The notes beneath the pieces were generated by a model. It was not told where the DNA came from. It ran no database searches and saw nothing but the letters and a program-made list of their open reading frames with translations. A stretch of DNA of 64,000 nucleotides, taken from Bacteroidota bacterium (lineage in GTDB: Bacteria; Bacteroidota; Bacteroidia; 2-12-FULL-35-15). How positions within the stretch are numbered: the first letter of the stretch is position 1; the number at the start of each line of letters is the position of its first letter. The translations under genes and the position numbers were made by a program. Below, piece after piece: positions 42,823-51,918 of the stretch. The stretch covers positions 558,001 to 622,000 of the forward strand of contig JADKIU010000002.1 in the NCBI GenBank assembly GCA_016722565.1, in the 5' to 3' direction.

Positions 42823-43662
42823 TTAGTTCTTTACAAATTTTTTCGTAATCGTATTTTTATCGGAAGTAATTTCTAATACATACATACCGCTTGACAAATC
42901 AGCGATATCCAGGATCTGAGTTTGCGAAAAGGTTTCATAGCGAATGGTTTTAATGCGTTTGCCTGTAATGTCGTAAATCGTTAGTTGCTCCAATGTTGCT
43001 GTTGCATCCAACGTTTCAATCGTCAATTTTTCTGTTGCCGGATTTGGATAAACACTCCATACATCTGCTTTTGCAGCGACATCAAAAATTCCTGCGGAAA
43101 GATTTTCTTGTACCAACAGGCTGGATAAAAACACTTGATCTCCTGTTGTGGTTCCATTGCCATTGGCCGCTAAAAATGCGCCATAAAAAATAGCATCTCC
43201 ACTCCCTGCTGCCGGTGCAATCCATTCGAATGTCCATGTTTTGGTTCCTGTTCCGGATGTTCCTCCGGCATTGTGGGTGATGTATTTTCCGCCTATCCCC
43301 ACCAACTTTGTTTGAACACCATCGATTACCACCATGGTTCCTTTTTTTACGCCTGTTGTACTTTGTGGTGAAACTTCAAAACCATATTTGTTAATCCCGC
43401 CAACCGAAATGGTGGCTGTTATTGTATAGGTATCTCCAGGAATATAACCTGTTAACGGCACATCGCTGGTAATTAATCCGGCTGTTGTGGTAGCTGTTCC
43501 GGAATGACAACCGGTACAATTCGCACCATCTCCGGGTGAACCGGTTCTTGCTGCCGGAGCACCAAAGCCATTGCTATGCGCATTGGATGTAAAATCACTG
43601 ATACAGATGACTGCAATGGATAATCCCAATACCGATACAATTGTTTTTTTATAAATGTTCAT
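42823..43662 (-). CDS. T9SS type A exported protein with choice-of-anchor V domain and CXXCH heme motif
   Basis: A 279-residue protein. Signal peptide ends near SNAHS (residue 28). Residues about 35-60 contain ANCTGCHSG, a single CXXCH c-type heme site. The following beta-sandwich (TSDVPLTGYIPGDTYTITATISVGGINKYGFEVSPQ and TKTWTFEWIAPAAGSGDAIFYGAFLAANGNGTTTGDQVF) matches the reelin-like choice-of-anchor V domain. The C-terminal 75 residues (VYPNPATEKLTIETLDATA... GMYVLEITSDKNTITKKFVKN) are a T9SS type A sorting domain. It may be an extracellular heme carrier or electron-transfer protein. A TAACTTTG box precedes it. Confidence 0.8.
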   Translation of the reverse strand: MNIYKKTIVSVLGLSIAVICISDFTSNAHSNGFGAPAARTGSPGDGANCTGCHSGTATTTAGLITSDVPLTGYIPGDTYTITATISVGGINKYGFEVSPQSTTGVKKGTMVVIDGVQTKLVGIGGKYITHNAGGTSGTGTKTWTFEWIAPAAGSGDAIFYGAFLAANGNGTTTGDQVFLSSLLVQENLSAGIFDVAAKADVWSVYPNPATEKLTIETLDATATLEQLTIYDITGKRIKTIRYETFSQTQILDIADLSSGMYVLEITSDKNTITKKFVKN

Positions 43663-43686
43663 ACGCTTTAATTATAAATGATTCAA

Positions 43687-43694
43687 CAAAGTTA
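43687..43694 (-). promoter_or_regulatory. -7 promoter box (TAACTTTG)
   Basis: Exact TAnnTTTG match on the minus strand, 25 bases before the ATG of the CXXCH T9SS protein. Confidence 0.5.
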
Positions 43695-43730
43695 AGACAG
43701 CTTTGTTCGATGGTAAAGGGACAAAAAATG

Positions 43731-44600
43731 CTAATGCTGGTACTTTTCACGGATTTCTTTCCGAAAGGCTTCAGGCGATAAACCGGTATTGGTTTTAAAA
43801 AAACGGCTAAAATAGGAAGGGTCGTTAAAATTTAATTCATACGCTAACTCTTTTGCGGTGATGGACGAATGCAACAATCTCCGTTTGGCTTCCAGTATCA
43901 ATCGTTCGTGAATACTGTCTCCTGCGGTTTTACCGGTTACCTTTTTAATTGTTTCACTCAAATGATTGGGTGTTACGTTTAAAAGATCGGCATAGTCGTT
44001 CACCTTATGAAATTCTATAAAATGTTGTTCCACCAGGTTGTTGAACTTTTGCAACAACTCTTGTGAAGCACTGTCGGTTCGTTTGTATTCGGACATTTCC
44101 GAAATAATGGTTTTACATTTTAACAACAAGATGGAAATGTATGAACCTAATATATTTTCTTTGTATGGATTACTTTTCCCATATTCCGAAATCATCATCA
44201 ACAGCATGTTTTCAAGGTCGGCCACCATTTCCTGATCAGGATTCAAGATTGGTGCAACACTTTTATTAAATACCGGAAAATCATTGAAAATAAATTTATC
44301 GGCACTATTCAAAATCACAATTTCCTTGGTAAATAAAATCACATAACCCTCTGTGCCTTCCACCGAGTTCAACGCATGTACTTGTCCTTCTGAAACAAAA
44401 TGCAAACTATTGTCTTCAATCGGATAATAGTTAAAATCAATCATGTGCTCTCCTCCACCCTTCTTAAACAGAAACACTTGAAAACAGTTGTGACGGTGCG
44501 CATCATCCATTCCATGTCCGCCAGAAAAGTTCAAGCGTGTTGCCTTACACGGCATCACATTGGTTTGAATTAATTGATGAGATGGAATTTCGTTCGACAT
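43731..44600 (-). CDS. AraC-family transcriptional regulator
   Basis: A 289-residue protein. The N-terminal cupin domain shows HNCFQVFLFKKGGGEHMIDF. The C-terminal 100 residues carry two helix-turn-helix units: DYADLLNVTPNHLSETIKKVTGKTAGDSIHERLILEAKRRLLHSSITAKELAYELNFNDPSYFSRFFKTNTGLSPEAFR, the full AraC pattern. A small-molecule effector probably binds the cupin. It starts 2 bases after the stop of the PhnP-like gene, so the two are co-transcribed; targets unknown. Confidence 0.9.
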   Translation of the reverse strand: MSNEIPSHQLIQTNVMPCKATRLNFSGGHGMDDAHRHNCFQVFLFKKGGGEHMIDFNYYPIEDNSLHFVSEGQVHALNSVEGTEGYVILFTKEIVILNSADKFIFNDFPVFNKSVAPILNPDQEMVADLENMLLMMISEYGKSNPYKENILGSYISILLLKCKTIISEMSEYKRTDSASQELLQKFNNLVEQHFIEFHKVNDYADLLNVTPNHLSETIKKVTGKTAGDSIHERLILEAKRRLLHSSITAKELAYELNFNDPSYFSRFFKTNTGLSPEAFRKEIREKYQH

Positions 44601-44601
44601 C

Positions 44602-45363
44602 TTAAACTGTAATTTTTAATCCGTCAAACGCAAGCTCGATGTTTTCAGGAAGTTCTTTTTGCACGTCTGCATGCAATCCTAATTGATGACTGATATGCGT
44701 GAAATACGCTTTTTCGGGTTGTAACTCTTTTACCAATTCAATGGCTTGTTCGAGTGTAAAGTGTGAGATGTGCGGTTCTCTGCGCAGTGCATTCAACACC
44801 AACACTTTTGAATTTTTTAACTTTTCTTTTTCAATATCCGAAATATAATTCGCATCGGTGATGTCAGAAAAGTCGCCAATACGAAAACCGAACACTTCCA
44901 ATTTATAATGCATCACTTCGATTGGCAGTACATCTACTCCTTCGATGGTGAATTTTTTATTTTCTATTAAGTGTAAATTTATTTCTGGTATTCCCGGATA
45001 TTTAAAGTCGCTGAAGATATAAGCGTATTCTCTGCGGATGGCTTCCTGCACACGTGCGGAAGCATAAACTTCCATTTTCTTCTTGTTGACAAAATTAAAA
45101 GCACGAATGTCATCAAAGCCGGCTGTATGATCTTTGTGTTCATGCGTAAAAATAATCGCGTCCATTTGTTTTACGTTTTCACGCAACATCTGTTGACGGA
45201 AATCCGGGCCGGTATCAATCACAAATGTTTTTCCATTGGTCTCAATCAACATCGAAGTACGCAATCGTTTATCGTGCGAATCGGTGGAAGCGCAAACGTC
45301 ACATGGACAAGCAATGATGGGTACACCTTGAGAAGTTCCTGTTCCTAAAAAAGTAATTTGCAC
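44602..45363 (-). CDS. Metallo-beta-lactamase-fold hydrolase, PhnP-like
   Basis: A 253-residue protein. The segment FLGTGTSQGVPIIACPCDVCASTD contains the Cys cluster region of PhnP-type enzymes. The metal motif is IFTHEHKDHTAGFDDIR (HxHxDH) with later HY, DAN and FTHISHQLG His ligands. PhnP hydrolyses cyclic phosphate bonds; relatives act on tRNA-like or cyclic nucleotide substrates. No phn genes are near, so a general phosphodiesterase is safer. Upstream of the AraC gene in one unit. Confidence 0.85.
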   Translation of the reverse strand: MQITFLGTGTSQGVPIIACPCDVCASTDSHDKRLRTSMLIETNGKTFVIDTGPDFRQQMLRENVKQMDAIIFTHEHKDHTAGFDDIRAFNFVNKKKMEVYASARVQEAIRREYAYIFSDFKYPGIPEINLHLIENKKFTIEGVDVLPIEVMHYKLEVFGFRIGDFSDITDANYISDIEKEKLKNSKVLVLNALRREPHISHFTLEQAIELVKELQPEKAYFTHISHQLGLHADVQKELPENIELAFDGLKITV

Positions 45364-45475
45364 AGCTTGAAATCGTTTTTAATAGTCGAAAAAATTTGAA
45401 ATGCTAAGTTAACCATAAAAAAACTTATTTTTTATAATATTTTCTGTAAGTTTAAACCGAATTAGAATTAGGAAC

Positions 45476-46720
45476 ATGGGATTTTGGAGTTTTATTTCGG
45501 AAACGGGCATTCGCCCCGAGTATGATGATAAGCTGGTGAAGCGAATACGATTAACGAATCAGTTTGGTTTTGTTGCACTCATTGTATTTGTTTTAAGTGG
45601 TGTCAACAATTTTATTCTTGGCGATACCTTTTCTGCTATCCTTATTGAAATATTGGCCATTCCGAGTTTGTCGGTTTTTTTCTTTAACAAATATGGCATT
45701 CATAAATTCCCCACGTCACTCGTATTATTAACCACCACCATTGCCATTTTTTATTTCGATTCGTATTCGGGTTTGGCTTCCGGGACCTTCCTCTACCATT
45801 TCCCAATGATCTTGGCCATCGCATTTGTTTTTGATTATCACGAAGAAAAAGCCTTGATGCTGTTTCACTTTTTTCTTCCACTCACCTTATTATTGGTAAA
45901 CGTTGCCACCAAGTATTCGTTGTTTAGTAGTCAATATCTGACTGCCGAAGACAAAGAGTTAATGTTTATGTTCAATTTAATTTTCAGTTGCTCTTCCATT
46001 GGTTTTTTTATGTACCTCACGGTTTCCAACAACATCAAGGAAAGTGGAATATTTCAACAACGTATTGATGAGCGCAGAGCTTCCGAACAAGCCATTCAAG
46101 CAGCCCTAAATGAAAAGGAAATTCTATTGGCGGAAATTCATCACCGAGTAAAAAACAACTTGGCCGTGATTGCGAGCCTTTTCAATTTACAAATTCACTC
46201 GATTGAAAACGAAGAAGCAAAATCGATTTTAACCGACAGCCGAAATCGTGTTAAATCCATGGCCCTGATCCATGATAGTTTATACAACAGTGAAAAATTA
46301 TCTGAAATTGATTTTGCGAAATACACCACAGAACTAATTGCGGAGATTCATTCTTCTTATCCTTCGTTGGCCAACAACATTAAATTAACCACTTCCATTT
46401 CGGATGTGACATTGAATGTAAACAGTGCAATTCCATGCGGACTGATTCTCAATGAATTGTTAACCAATTGTTACAAGCATGCATTCAAAGGACGCACACA
46501 AGGAAACATTGAGGTCTTTCTTTCGAAAAACGAAGAGCAGTTGATTAATTTAAAAGTAAAAGATGATGGTGTAGGATTAAAAGCAGATTATGATAAAAAC
46601 GATTCGTTGGGCATGGTAGTGATTAATTCCTTGTGTGATCAGTTGGATGGAAATTGTAAATACAGTGTCGACAATGGAACAACGTTTACAATGGAATTCA
46701 AACAAAAAATTACGGCATAA
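45476..46720 (+). CDS. Sensor histidine kinase, HisKA_2/HWE-like type
   Basis: A 414-residue protein. Six predicted helices in residues 30-190 (FVALIVFVLSGVNNF, FSAILIEILAIPSLSVF, LVLLTTTIAIFYF, FPMILAIAFVF, FHFFLPLTLLLVNV, MFMFNLIFSCSSIGFF) form a membrane sensor. Then H-box EIHHRVKNNLAVIASLFNLQ, N-box GLILNELLTNCYKHAF and G-box VKDDGVGLKAD. This is the HisKA_2 group typical of single-gene systems. No receiver is adjacent. The C-terminus ends in a bidirectional terminator. Confidence 0.9.
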   Translation: MGFWSFISETGIRPEYDDKLVKRIRLTNQFGFVALIVFVLSGVNNFILGDTFSAILIEILAIPSLSVFFFNKYGIHKFPTSLVLLTTTIAIFYFDSYSGLASGTFLYHFPMILAIAFVFDYHEEKALMLFHFFLPLTLLLVNVATKYSLFSSQYLTAEDKELMFMFNLIFSCSSIGFFMYLTVSNNIKESGIFQQRIDERRASEQAIQAALNEKEILLAEIHHRVKNNLAVIASLFNLQIHSIENEEAKSILTDSRNRVKSMALIHDSLYNSEKLSEIDFAKYTTELIAEIHSSYPSLANNIKLTTSISDVTLNVNSAIPCGLILNELLTNCYKHAFKGRTQGNIEVFLSKNEEQLINLKVKDDGVGLKADYDKNDSLGMVVINSLCDQLDGNCKYSVDNGTTFTMEFKQKITA

Positions 46721-46757
46721 AAAAAGCCTGCAACAAGGTTCTCTCATCGCAGGCTTT
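46721..46757. terminator. Bidirectional terminator
   Basis: AAAGCCTGC / GCAGGCTTT stem with a 17-base loop, between the kinase (plus) and IscS (minus) genes. Confidence 0.75.
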
Positions 46758-46773
46758 ATGCATTTCAATATAA

Positions 46774-47919
46774 TTAATTGGTCACAGGAACCTTTACGCC
46801 ATAAATTTCTTTCAAGGCATTTACCGCTACATCCACTTCTGCTTTTGTATTGTATTTGCTAAATGAAAAACGAACCGATGGACGTGTTACATCGGCACCA
46901 ATGCCGCGCAATACATGAGATCCAACATCGCTACCGGAGGTGCAAGCACTTCCACCTGAAGCAGAAATTCCTTTAATATCCAAGTCAAACAGCAACATTT
47001 CTGCTTTATCCGTATGCGGCAAACGCACATTTAAAACGGTATATAAACAATTGTCCAAACAAGACCCATTAAATTCAACACCGGGAATGCTTGCTTTGAG
47101 TTGTTCTACAAAATAGGTTTTTAATTCAGTGATGTGTTGTTGGTGTGCATGCAAATCACGCATTGCAATTTCCATTGCTTTGCCTAATCCTACAATGCCG
47201 TATAAATTTTCGGTTCCACCACGCATGTTGCGTTCTTGCGCACCACCATAAATCAATGGATTGATTTTTATTTTGCTGTTGACATACAAAAAGCCAACAC
47301 CTTTGGGTCCGTGAAACTTATGAGCCGCACAGGTTACAAAATGAACATTTACTTTTTGTAAATCCATTTCATAATGTCCCATGGTTTGAACAGTATCCGA
47401 ATGAAAAATAGCATCGTATTTTGCGCAAATCTCACCCACTTTTTCCAAAGAAATCAGGTTCCCGATTTCATTGTTTGCATGCATCAACGAAACGAATGTT
47501 CGTTCATTTTGACTTAGCAATTGGTCGAGGTGATTTAAGTCGATATGACCATTGGGAGTCGTATTCACAAAGCTCAATTTAATTAAGCCTTCATGCTCTA
47601 ATGTTTCCAAGGTATGCAAAACGGCATGGTGCTCAATTTTACTAGTTATGGCATGTTTAATTCCAAGATCATGAATGCTGCAACGAATGGCCATGTTATC
47701 GGCTTCGGTTCCTCCGGAAGTAAAAAAGATTTCAGAAGGCGAAACATTTAATGATTTGGCTACAATTTTACGAGCGCCTTCAATGGCAGCACGAGTTTTT
47801 CTTCCAAAAGAATGGATGGAAGAAGGATTCCCGAAATGCTCGGTCATGTATGGCAGCATCGCATCCAACACTTCTTTATCAAGTGCAGTAGTAGCGGCAT
47901 TGTCGAAATAAATTTTCAT
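46774..47919 (-). CDS. iscS: Cysteine desulfurase (IscS/NifS family)
   Basis: A 381-residue PLP enzyme that takes sulfur from cysteine for Fe-S clusters and tRNA thiolation. Motifs: YFDNAATTALD, FTSGGTEADNMAIR, LMHANNEIGN, the PLP lysine in CAAHKFHGPKGVGFLY, and the sulfur-acceptor Cys in GISASGGSACTSGS. Length is typical. Convergent with the kinase gene; the glmM gene lies 72 bases upstream, possibly with a separate promoter. Confidence 0.93.
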   Translation of the reverse strand: MKIYFDNAATTALDKEVLDAMLPYMTEHFGNPSSIHSFGRKTRAAIEGARKIVAKSLNVSPSEIFFTSGGTEADNMAIRCSIHDLGIKHAITSKIEHHAVLHTLETLEHEGLIKLSFVNTTPNGHIDLNHLDQLLSQNERTFVSLMHANNEIGNLISLEKVGEICAKYDAIFHSDTVQTMGHYEMDLQKVNVHFVTCAAHKFHGPKGVGFLYVNSKIKINPLIYGGAQERNMRGGTENLYGIVGLGKAMEIAMRDLHAHQQHITELKTYFVEQLKASIPGVEFNGSCLDNCLYTVLNVRLPHTDKAEMLLFDLDIKGISASGGSACTSGSDVGSHVLRGIGADVTRPSVRFSFSKYNTKAEVDVAVNALKEIYGVKVPVTN

Positions 47920-47991
47920 CTCTTTAAGTGTATACTTTAGTTTTTGTTCATTTTCTATGCAAACACAATATTATCATTAAAACGCATACGT

Positions 47992-49425
47992 CTAAGCAGT
48001 AATTTGCTGCATTTTTATGAATTCACGGATATCTGCCATTATTTTTTTCGCCAGATTATCTGCAGTGGTTTCACTTTCACTTTCCGAATAAATTCGAATA
48101 ATTGCTTCTGTATTTGATCTGCGCAAATGCACCCATTCTTTATCAAACTCAATCTTCACACCATCAATCGTATTGATTGGTTGTTTGGCGTATTTCTTTT
48201 GAATGTTTTCCAAAATCGCATCCACATCTATGTCCGGTGTCAGCTCAATTTTATTTTTTGAGATGTGATAATCCGGATAGGTGGAACGGAGCATCGAACA
48301 GCTTTTTCCGTATTTCGCCAAATGTGACAAAAACAAAGCAATGCCCACCAAGGCATCTCTTCCATAATGCAATTCCGGTAAAATGATTCCTCCATTTCCT
48401 TCACCACCAATGATGGCATCGGTTTCTTTCATCATTTTCACCACATTCACTTCCCCTACTGCCGAAGCACTGTATTTGCCGTTGTGCTTCTCTGTCACAT
48501 CGCGCAAAGCACGAGTGGATGATAAATTCGAAACGGTATTTCCTTTTTTGCCGGAAGCTTTTTCTGACGGACTTCTTTTATTTAATACATATTCGGCACA
48601 AGCCACCAAAGTATATTCTTCGCCAAACATTTCACCGTCTTCACAAACCAAGGCCAAACGGTCAACATCCGGGTCGACAACAATTCCAACATCTGCACCT
48701 TCTTTTTTAACAGCTTTGGCAATGTCTCTTAAATTTTCAGGCAAAGGTTCCGGGTTATGCGGAAATTCTCCTGTTGGGTCGCAGTACAATTCCACAATCT
48801 GATTCACGCCCAACGCTTTTAACAATTGAGGAAGCACAATTCCACCGGTTGAATTCACACAATCAATCACCACTTTGAAATCCGCTTTTTTAATCGCTTC
48901 CACATCCACTATGGATAAGGCTAAAATTTTATCGATGTGTTTTTGAAAATAGGTATCATTCTTCGTTACTTTCCCCAAAGCATTCACATCCACAAAGGTG
49001 TATCCTTCTGTATCAGCAATTTGCAGAACCTCTTCTCCATCCTGCTCATTGATGAATTCACCTTTGGCATTCAATAGTTTTAACGCATTCCATTGTTTGG
49101 GATTATGACTGGCTGTTAAAATAATTCCTCCATCAGCAGCTTCTTCAGGTACAGCAATTTCAACGGTAGGTGTTGTGGACAAACCAATGTCAACCACATC
49201 AACGCCCATTCCTTGCAAAGTCCCCAATACCAGATTGTTAACCATTTCACCGGAAATGCGGGCATCTCTTCCAACCACAATTTTTATGGTTTTCTTTTTT
49301 GCGTTTTTCGCAATAAAAGTAGCATATGCGGCTGTAAATTTCACTATATCAATCGGACTTAATCCTTCACCGGGTTTACCGCCAATGGTTCCTCTGATTC
49401 CTGAAATTGATTTAATTAATGTCAT
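47992..49425 (-). CDS. glmM: Phosphoglucosamine mutase
   Basis: A 477-residue four-domain phosphohexomutase converting glucosamine 6-phosphate to glucosamine 1-phosphate for peptidoglycan and LPS. Motifs: SGIRGTIGG at the N-terminus, the phosphoserine loop ILTASHNPKQWNALKLLN, the metal loop VDPDVDRLALV, sugar-binding GGEGNGGIILPE, and the phosphate-binding RRSNTEAIIRIYSES. Length is slightly longer than E. coli GlmM, as usual in Bacteroidota. Confidence 0.9.
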   Translation of the reverse strand: MTLIKSISGIRGTIGGKPGEGLSPIDIVKFTAAYATFIAKNAKKKTIKIVVGRDARISGEMVNNLVLGTLQGMGVDVVDIGLSTTPTVEIAVPEEAADGGIILTASHNPKQWNALKLLNAKGEFINEQDGEEVLQIADTEGYTFVDVNALGKVTKNDTYFQKHIDKILALSIVDVEAIKKADFKVVIDCVNSTGGIVLPQLLKALGVNQIVELYCDPTGEFPHNPEPLPENLRDIAKAVKKEGADVGIVVDPDVDRLALVCEDGEMFGEEYTLVACAEYVLNKRSPSEKASGKKGNTVSNLSSTRALRDVTEKHNGKYSASAVGEVNVVKMMKETDAIIGGEGNGGIILPELHYGRDALVGIALFLSHLAKYGKSCSMLRSTYPDYHISKNKIELTPDIDVDAILENIQKKYAKQPINTIDGVKIEFDKEWVHLRRSNTEAIIRIYSESESETTADNLAKKIMADIREFIKMQQITA

Positions 49426-49453
49426 AGGGTTCTGTCTCTAATTTTTAAGCCCA

Positions 49454-49461
49454 CAAAGATA
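49454..49461 (-). promoter_or_regulatory. -7 promoter box (TATCTTTG) of glmM
   Basis: Exact TAnnTTTG match on the minus strand, 29 bases before the glmM start codon. Confidence 0.55.
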
Positions 49462-49550
49462 CAGGTTTGGCTATTGATTTTAAATAATTAATTCTAAACA
49501 ATCAACCATTATCTGTTCAAAACTATAGTTCATTTTTGAGCATTTTTTAG

Positions 49551-49600
49551 TACTTTCGCTTTAATTTTAAAAATGCCCGATAATAAGGGCATTTTATACA
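49551..49600 (+). promoter_or_regulatory. Promoter and leader hairpin of the TPR gene
   Basis: A TACTTTCG box (49551-49558, one change from TAnnTTTG) is followed by AAATGCCC-9-GGGCATTTT (49571-49597), a stable hairpin with T run in the leader, 23 bases before the ATG. It looks like an attenuator or a 5' protective hairpin. Confidence 0.4.
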
Positions 49601-49619
49601 CCATTTAAATTATAGATCG

Positions 49620-51032
49620 ATGAGTGAAGAATTTGGAGAAAACGAGAATAAAGGCGCACAATATACCCTCATATTGGTGGATCGCTTTGAGGAAATGATT
49701 ACCAACAACAAACAATATTTTTTTGATGCGGAAGAATTAGAAGAGGTGATTGATTATTATTTTGAAAAAAACAATTCCAAACGGGCTTTAGCTGCTATTG
49801 AGTTTGCAATTGGACAATATCCCTTTTCAACCGTTTTCTTGTTGAGAAAAGCTCAAATTCTGGCAGCTACCAACCAAAGCCAAAAAGCCTTAGAAATATT
49901 ATCGTACGTTGAAAGCATTGAACCTTCCAACACGGAACTATATATGACCAAAGGTTCTATATATAGTCAAATGGGATTAACCGACCAGGCCATCGAAAAT
50001 TATAAAAAAGCTGCCGAAAATTCGGAAGAGCTTGATGAAATCTATTTGGCAATGGCTTTCGAATTCGAAAATACCGCTAAGTTTGATGATGCCATCTACT
50101 ATCTCAAAAAAGCTTTGGCTGCCAATCCTGAAAATGAAGTGGCTTTGTATGAACTTGCTTTTTGCTACGAGTTAAACGGCCAATCGGAAGAAAGCGTAAA
50201 ATATTATTCCGATTTTGTTGACAAACATCCATATACTGCTACAGCCTGGTTCAACCTGGGCGTTTCGTACAACCGCTTGGGTATGTATGAAAAAGCAATT
50301 GATGCCTACGATTATTGCATTGCTATACAAGATGATTTTGCATCGGCTTATTTTAACAAAGCCAATTCTCTTGCAAATTTAAACCGTTTGGATGAAGCCA
50401 TTGAAGTGTATAAAGACACACTTAAAGTGGAAGATCCGGATGCCATCACCTTTTATTACATTGGCGAATGTTATGAGAAAAAAGAAGATTTTGATCATGC
50501 ATTGGTTTATTATAACAAAGCCATTAAATTGAACCCACAACTGGCTGATGCTTGGTTGGGGATTGCCATTGTATTAGACTCGCAAAGCAACAGTGCGGAA
50601 GCTTTACACTATGCTAAAAAAGCAATTGAGCTGGATAAAACAAATGCAGAATATTGGTACATCTATGGGGAATTGCAACAAAAAATGCAGTTTTATGAAG
50701 ATGCGGAAAACTCCTTCAAAAAAGTAATTGAACTGGATCCCGACAATGCTGAAATCTGGTTGGATTATGCCAACTTGTTGTTTGAGCAAGAAAATAAAAA
50801 CGGCTCGCTGGAAATTTTGGCGGAAGGAATTAAACACCATCCTCAAAATGCAGAATTGCATTACCGCATCTCTGCCTGCTTAATGAGCATCGGACAAAAA
50901 CAAGAAGCATTGAGCTTTTTGCAAAATGCATTAAAATTAAATTACGAAAAACACAACGAATTGTTCGACTACTTGCCGCAATTAAAAGAGAACTCAAGTA
51001 TTACCGATTTGATTGAATCGTATAAGAAGTAA
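49620..51032 (+). CDS. Tetratricopeptide repeat protein
   Basis: A 470-residue cytoplasmic protein, no signal peptide. About eleven TPR units cover residues 40-455, with consensus positions W/L-G-Y-A-P (ALYELAFCYELNGQSEESVKYYSDF, AWFNLGVSYNRLGMYEKAIDAYDYCI, ITFYYIGECYEKKEDFDHALVYYNKAIKLNP). The N-terminal 35 residues are acidic. It is a scaffold; no catalytic domain. The stop codon falls inside the first octamer of repeat locus 4. Confidence 0.8.
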   Translation: MSEEFGENENKGAQYTLILVDRFEEMITNNKQYFFDAEELEEVIDYYFEKNNSKRALAAIEFAIGQYPFSTVFLLRKAQILAATNQSQKALEILSYVESIEPSNTELYMTKGSIYSQMGLTDQAIENYKKAAENSEELDEIYLAMAFEFENTAKFDDAIYYLKKALAANPENEVALYELAFCYELNGQSEESVKYYSDFVDKHPYTATAWFNLGVSYNRLGMYEKAIDAYDYCIAIQDDFASAYFNKANSLANLNRLDEAIEVYKDTLKVEDPDAITFYYIGECYEKKEDFDHALVYYNKAIKLNPQLADAWLGIAIVLDSQSNSAEALHYAKKAIELDKTNAEYWYIYGELQQKMQFYEDAENSFKKVIELDPDNAEIWLDYANLLFEQENKNGSLEILAEGIKHHPQNAELHYRISACLMSIGQKQEALSFLQNALKLNYEKHNELFDYLPQLKENSSITDLIESYKK

Positions 51033-51076
51033 CTAGGTAACTAGGTAACTAGGTAACTAGGTGACTCGGTGATTAA
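51029..51076 (+). repeat. 8-bp tandem repeat, locus 4 (6 units)
   Basis: GTAACTAG x4, GTGACTCG, GTGATTAA. The first unit contains the TAA stop of the TPR gene, so the array begins exactly at the gene end. Confidence 0.95.
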
Positions 51077-51113
51077 GAATAGAAAAAAATACCATAATTA
51101 AGACATTAAAAAT

Positions 51114-51896
51114 ATGAACTTTGATTTACCATACATTCCCGAACGTCAATCGAAACCCCGCAGCAAAGGGTTAACCATGATGATGGACAAAGGTTTGAGC
51201 ATCCGACAAGCAGAAGATTTTTTGTCGGTTAGCGGACATTTAACTGACATCATCAAACTGGGGTTTGGTACTTCGTATGTGACTCCAAACTTGGAACAAA
51301 AAATAAAAATGTACCGCGATGCTGGAATGAAAGTATATGTTGGCGGAACGTTGTTCGAAGCATTTATTGTACGCAACATGTTTGATGATTACATGAAACT
51401 GCTCGACAAATTAAAACTGGATTGTGCTGAAGTATCGGATGGTTCCATCGTAATGGCGCACGATAAAAAATGCGAATACATCAACAAACTTTCTAAAAAC
51501 TTTACGGTCTTTTCGGAAGTAGGTTCCAAAGAAGCAGGCATCATCATTCATCCTGCGATGTGGATTTCGATGATGAACAAAGAATTGCAAGCCGGCTCCT
51601 GGAAAGTGATTGCTGAAGCCCGCGAAAGCGGAAACGTTGGTATTTATCGTGCCAATGGAAGCGCACACACCTTATTGATCAATAAAATTTTAGCAAAAGT
51701 AGACCGCGACAGCATTTTATGGGAAGCACCCATCAAAGCACAACAGGTATGGTTTTTAAAATTATTAGGCTCCAATGTAAACTTGGGAAACATTTCCTAC
51801 GATGATGTGATTCCATTAGAAACATTGCGCTTAGGCTTACGTGGCGACACCTTTTTTAGCCACTTACCTGCTGAATTGAAACAAACGAATGAATAA
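51114..51896 (+). CDS. Phosphosulfolactate synthase (ComA family)
   Basis: A 260-residue TIM-barrel protein matching ComA: KSGLTMMMDKGLSIRQAEDFL (landmark GLTMMMDKG), DIIKLGFGTSYVTPNLEQKI, VYVGGTLFEAFIVRN, CAEVSDGSIVMAHDKKCEYI, VFSEVGSKE and VIAEARESGNVGIYRANG. ComA joins sulfite to phosphoenolpyruvate to make phosphosulfolactate, the first step of archaeal coenzyme M synthesis. In Bacteroidota a sulfonate-metabolite role is likely, perhaps toward sulfonolipid-type compounds, but no later pathway gene is here. Followed 22 bases later by a rhodanese gene, a possible sulfur-handling link. Confidence 0.8.
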   Translation: MNFDLPYIPERQSKPRSKGLTMMMDKGLSIRQAEDFLSVSGHLTDIIKLGFGTSYVTPNLEQKIKMYRDAGMKVYVGGTLFEAFIVRNMFDDYMKLLDKLKLDCAEVSDGSIVMAHDKKCEYINKLSKNFTVFSEVGSKEAGIIIHPAMWISMMNKELQAGSWKVIAEARESGNVGIYRANGSAHTLLINKILAKVDRDSILWEAPIKAQQVWFLKLLGSNVNLGNISYDDVIPLETLRLGLRGDTFFSHLPAELKQTNE

Positions 51897-51918
51897 TTAA
51901 AAGATTTAAAATAGAATT

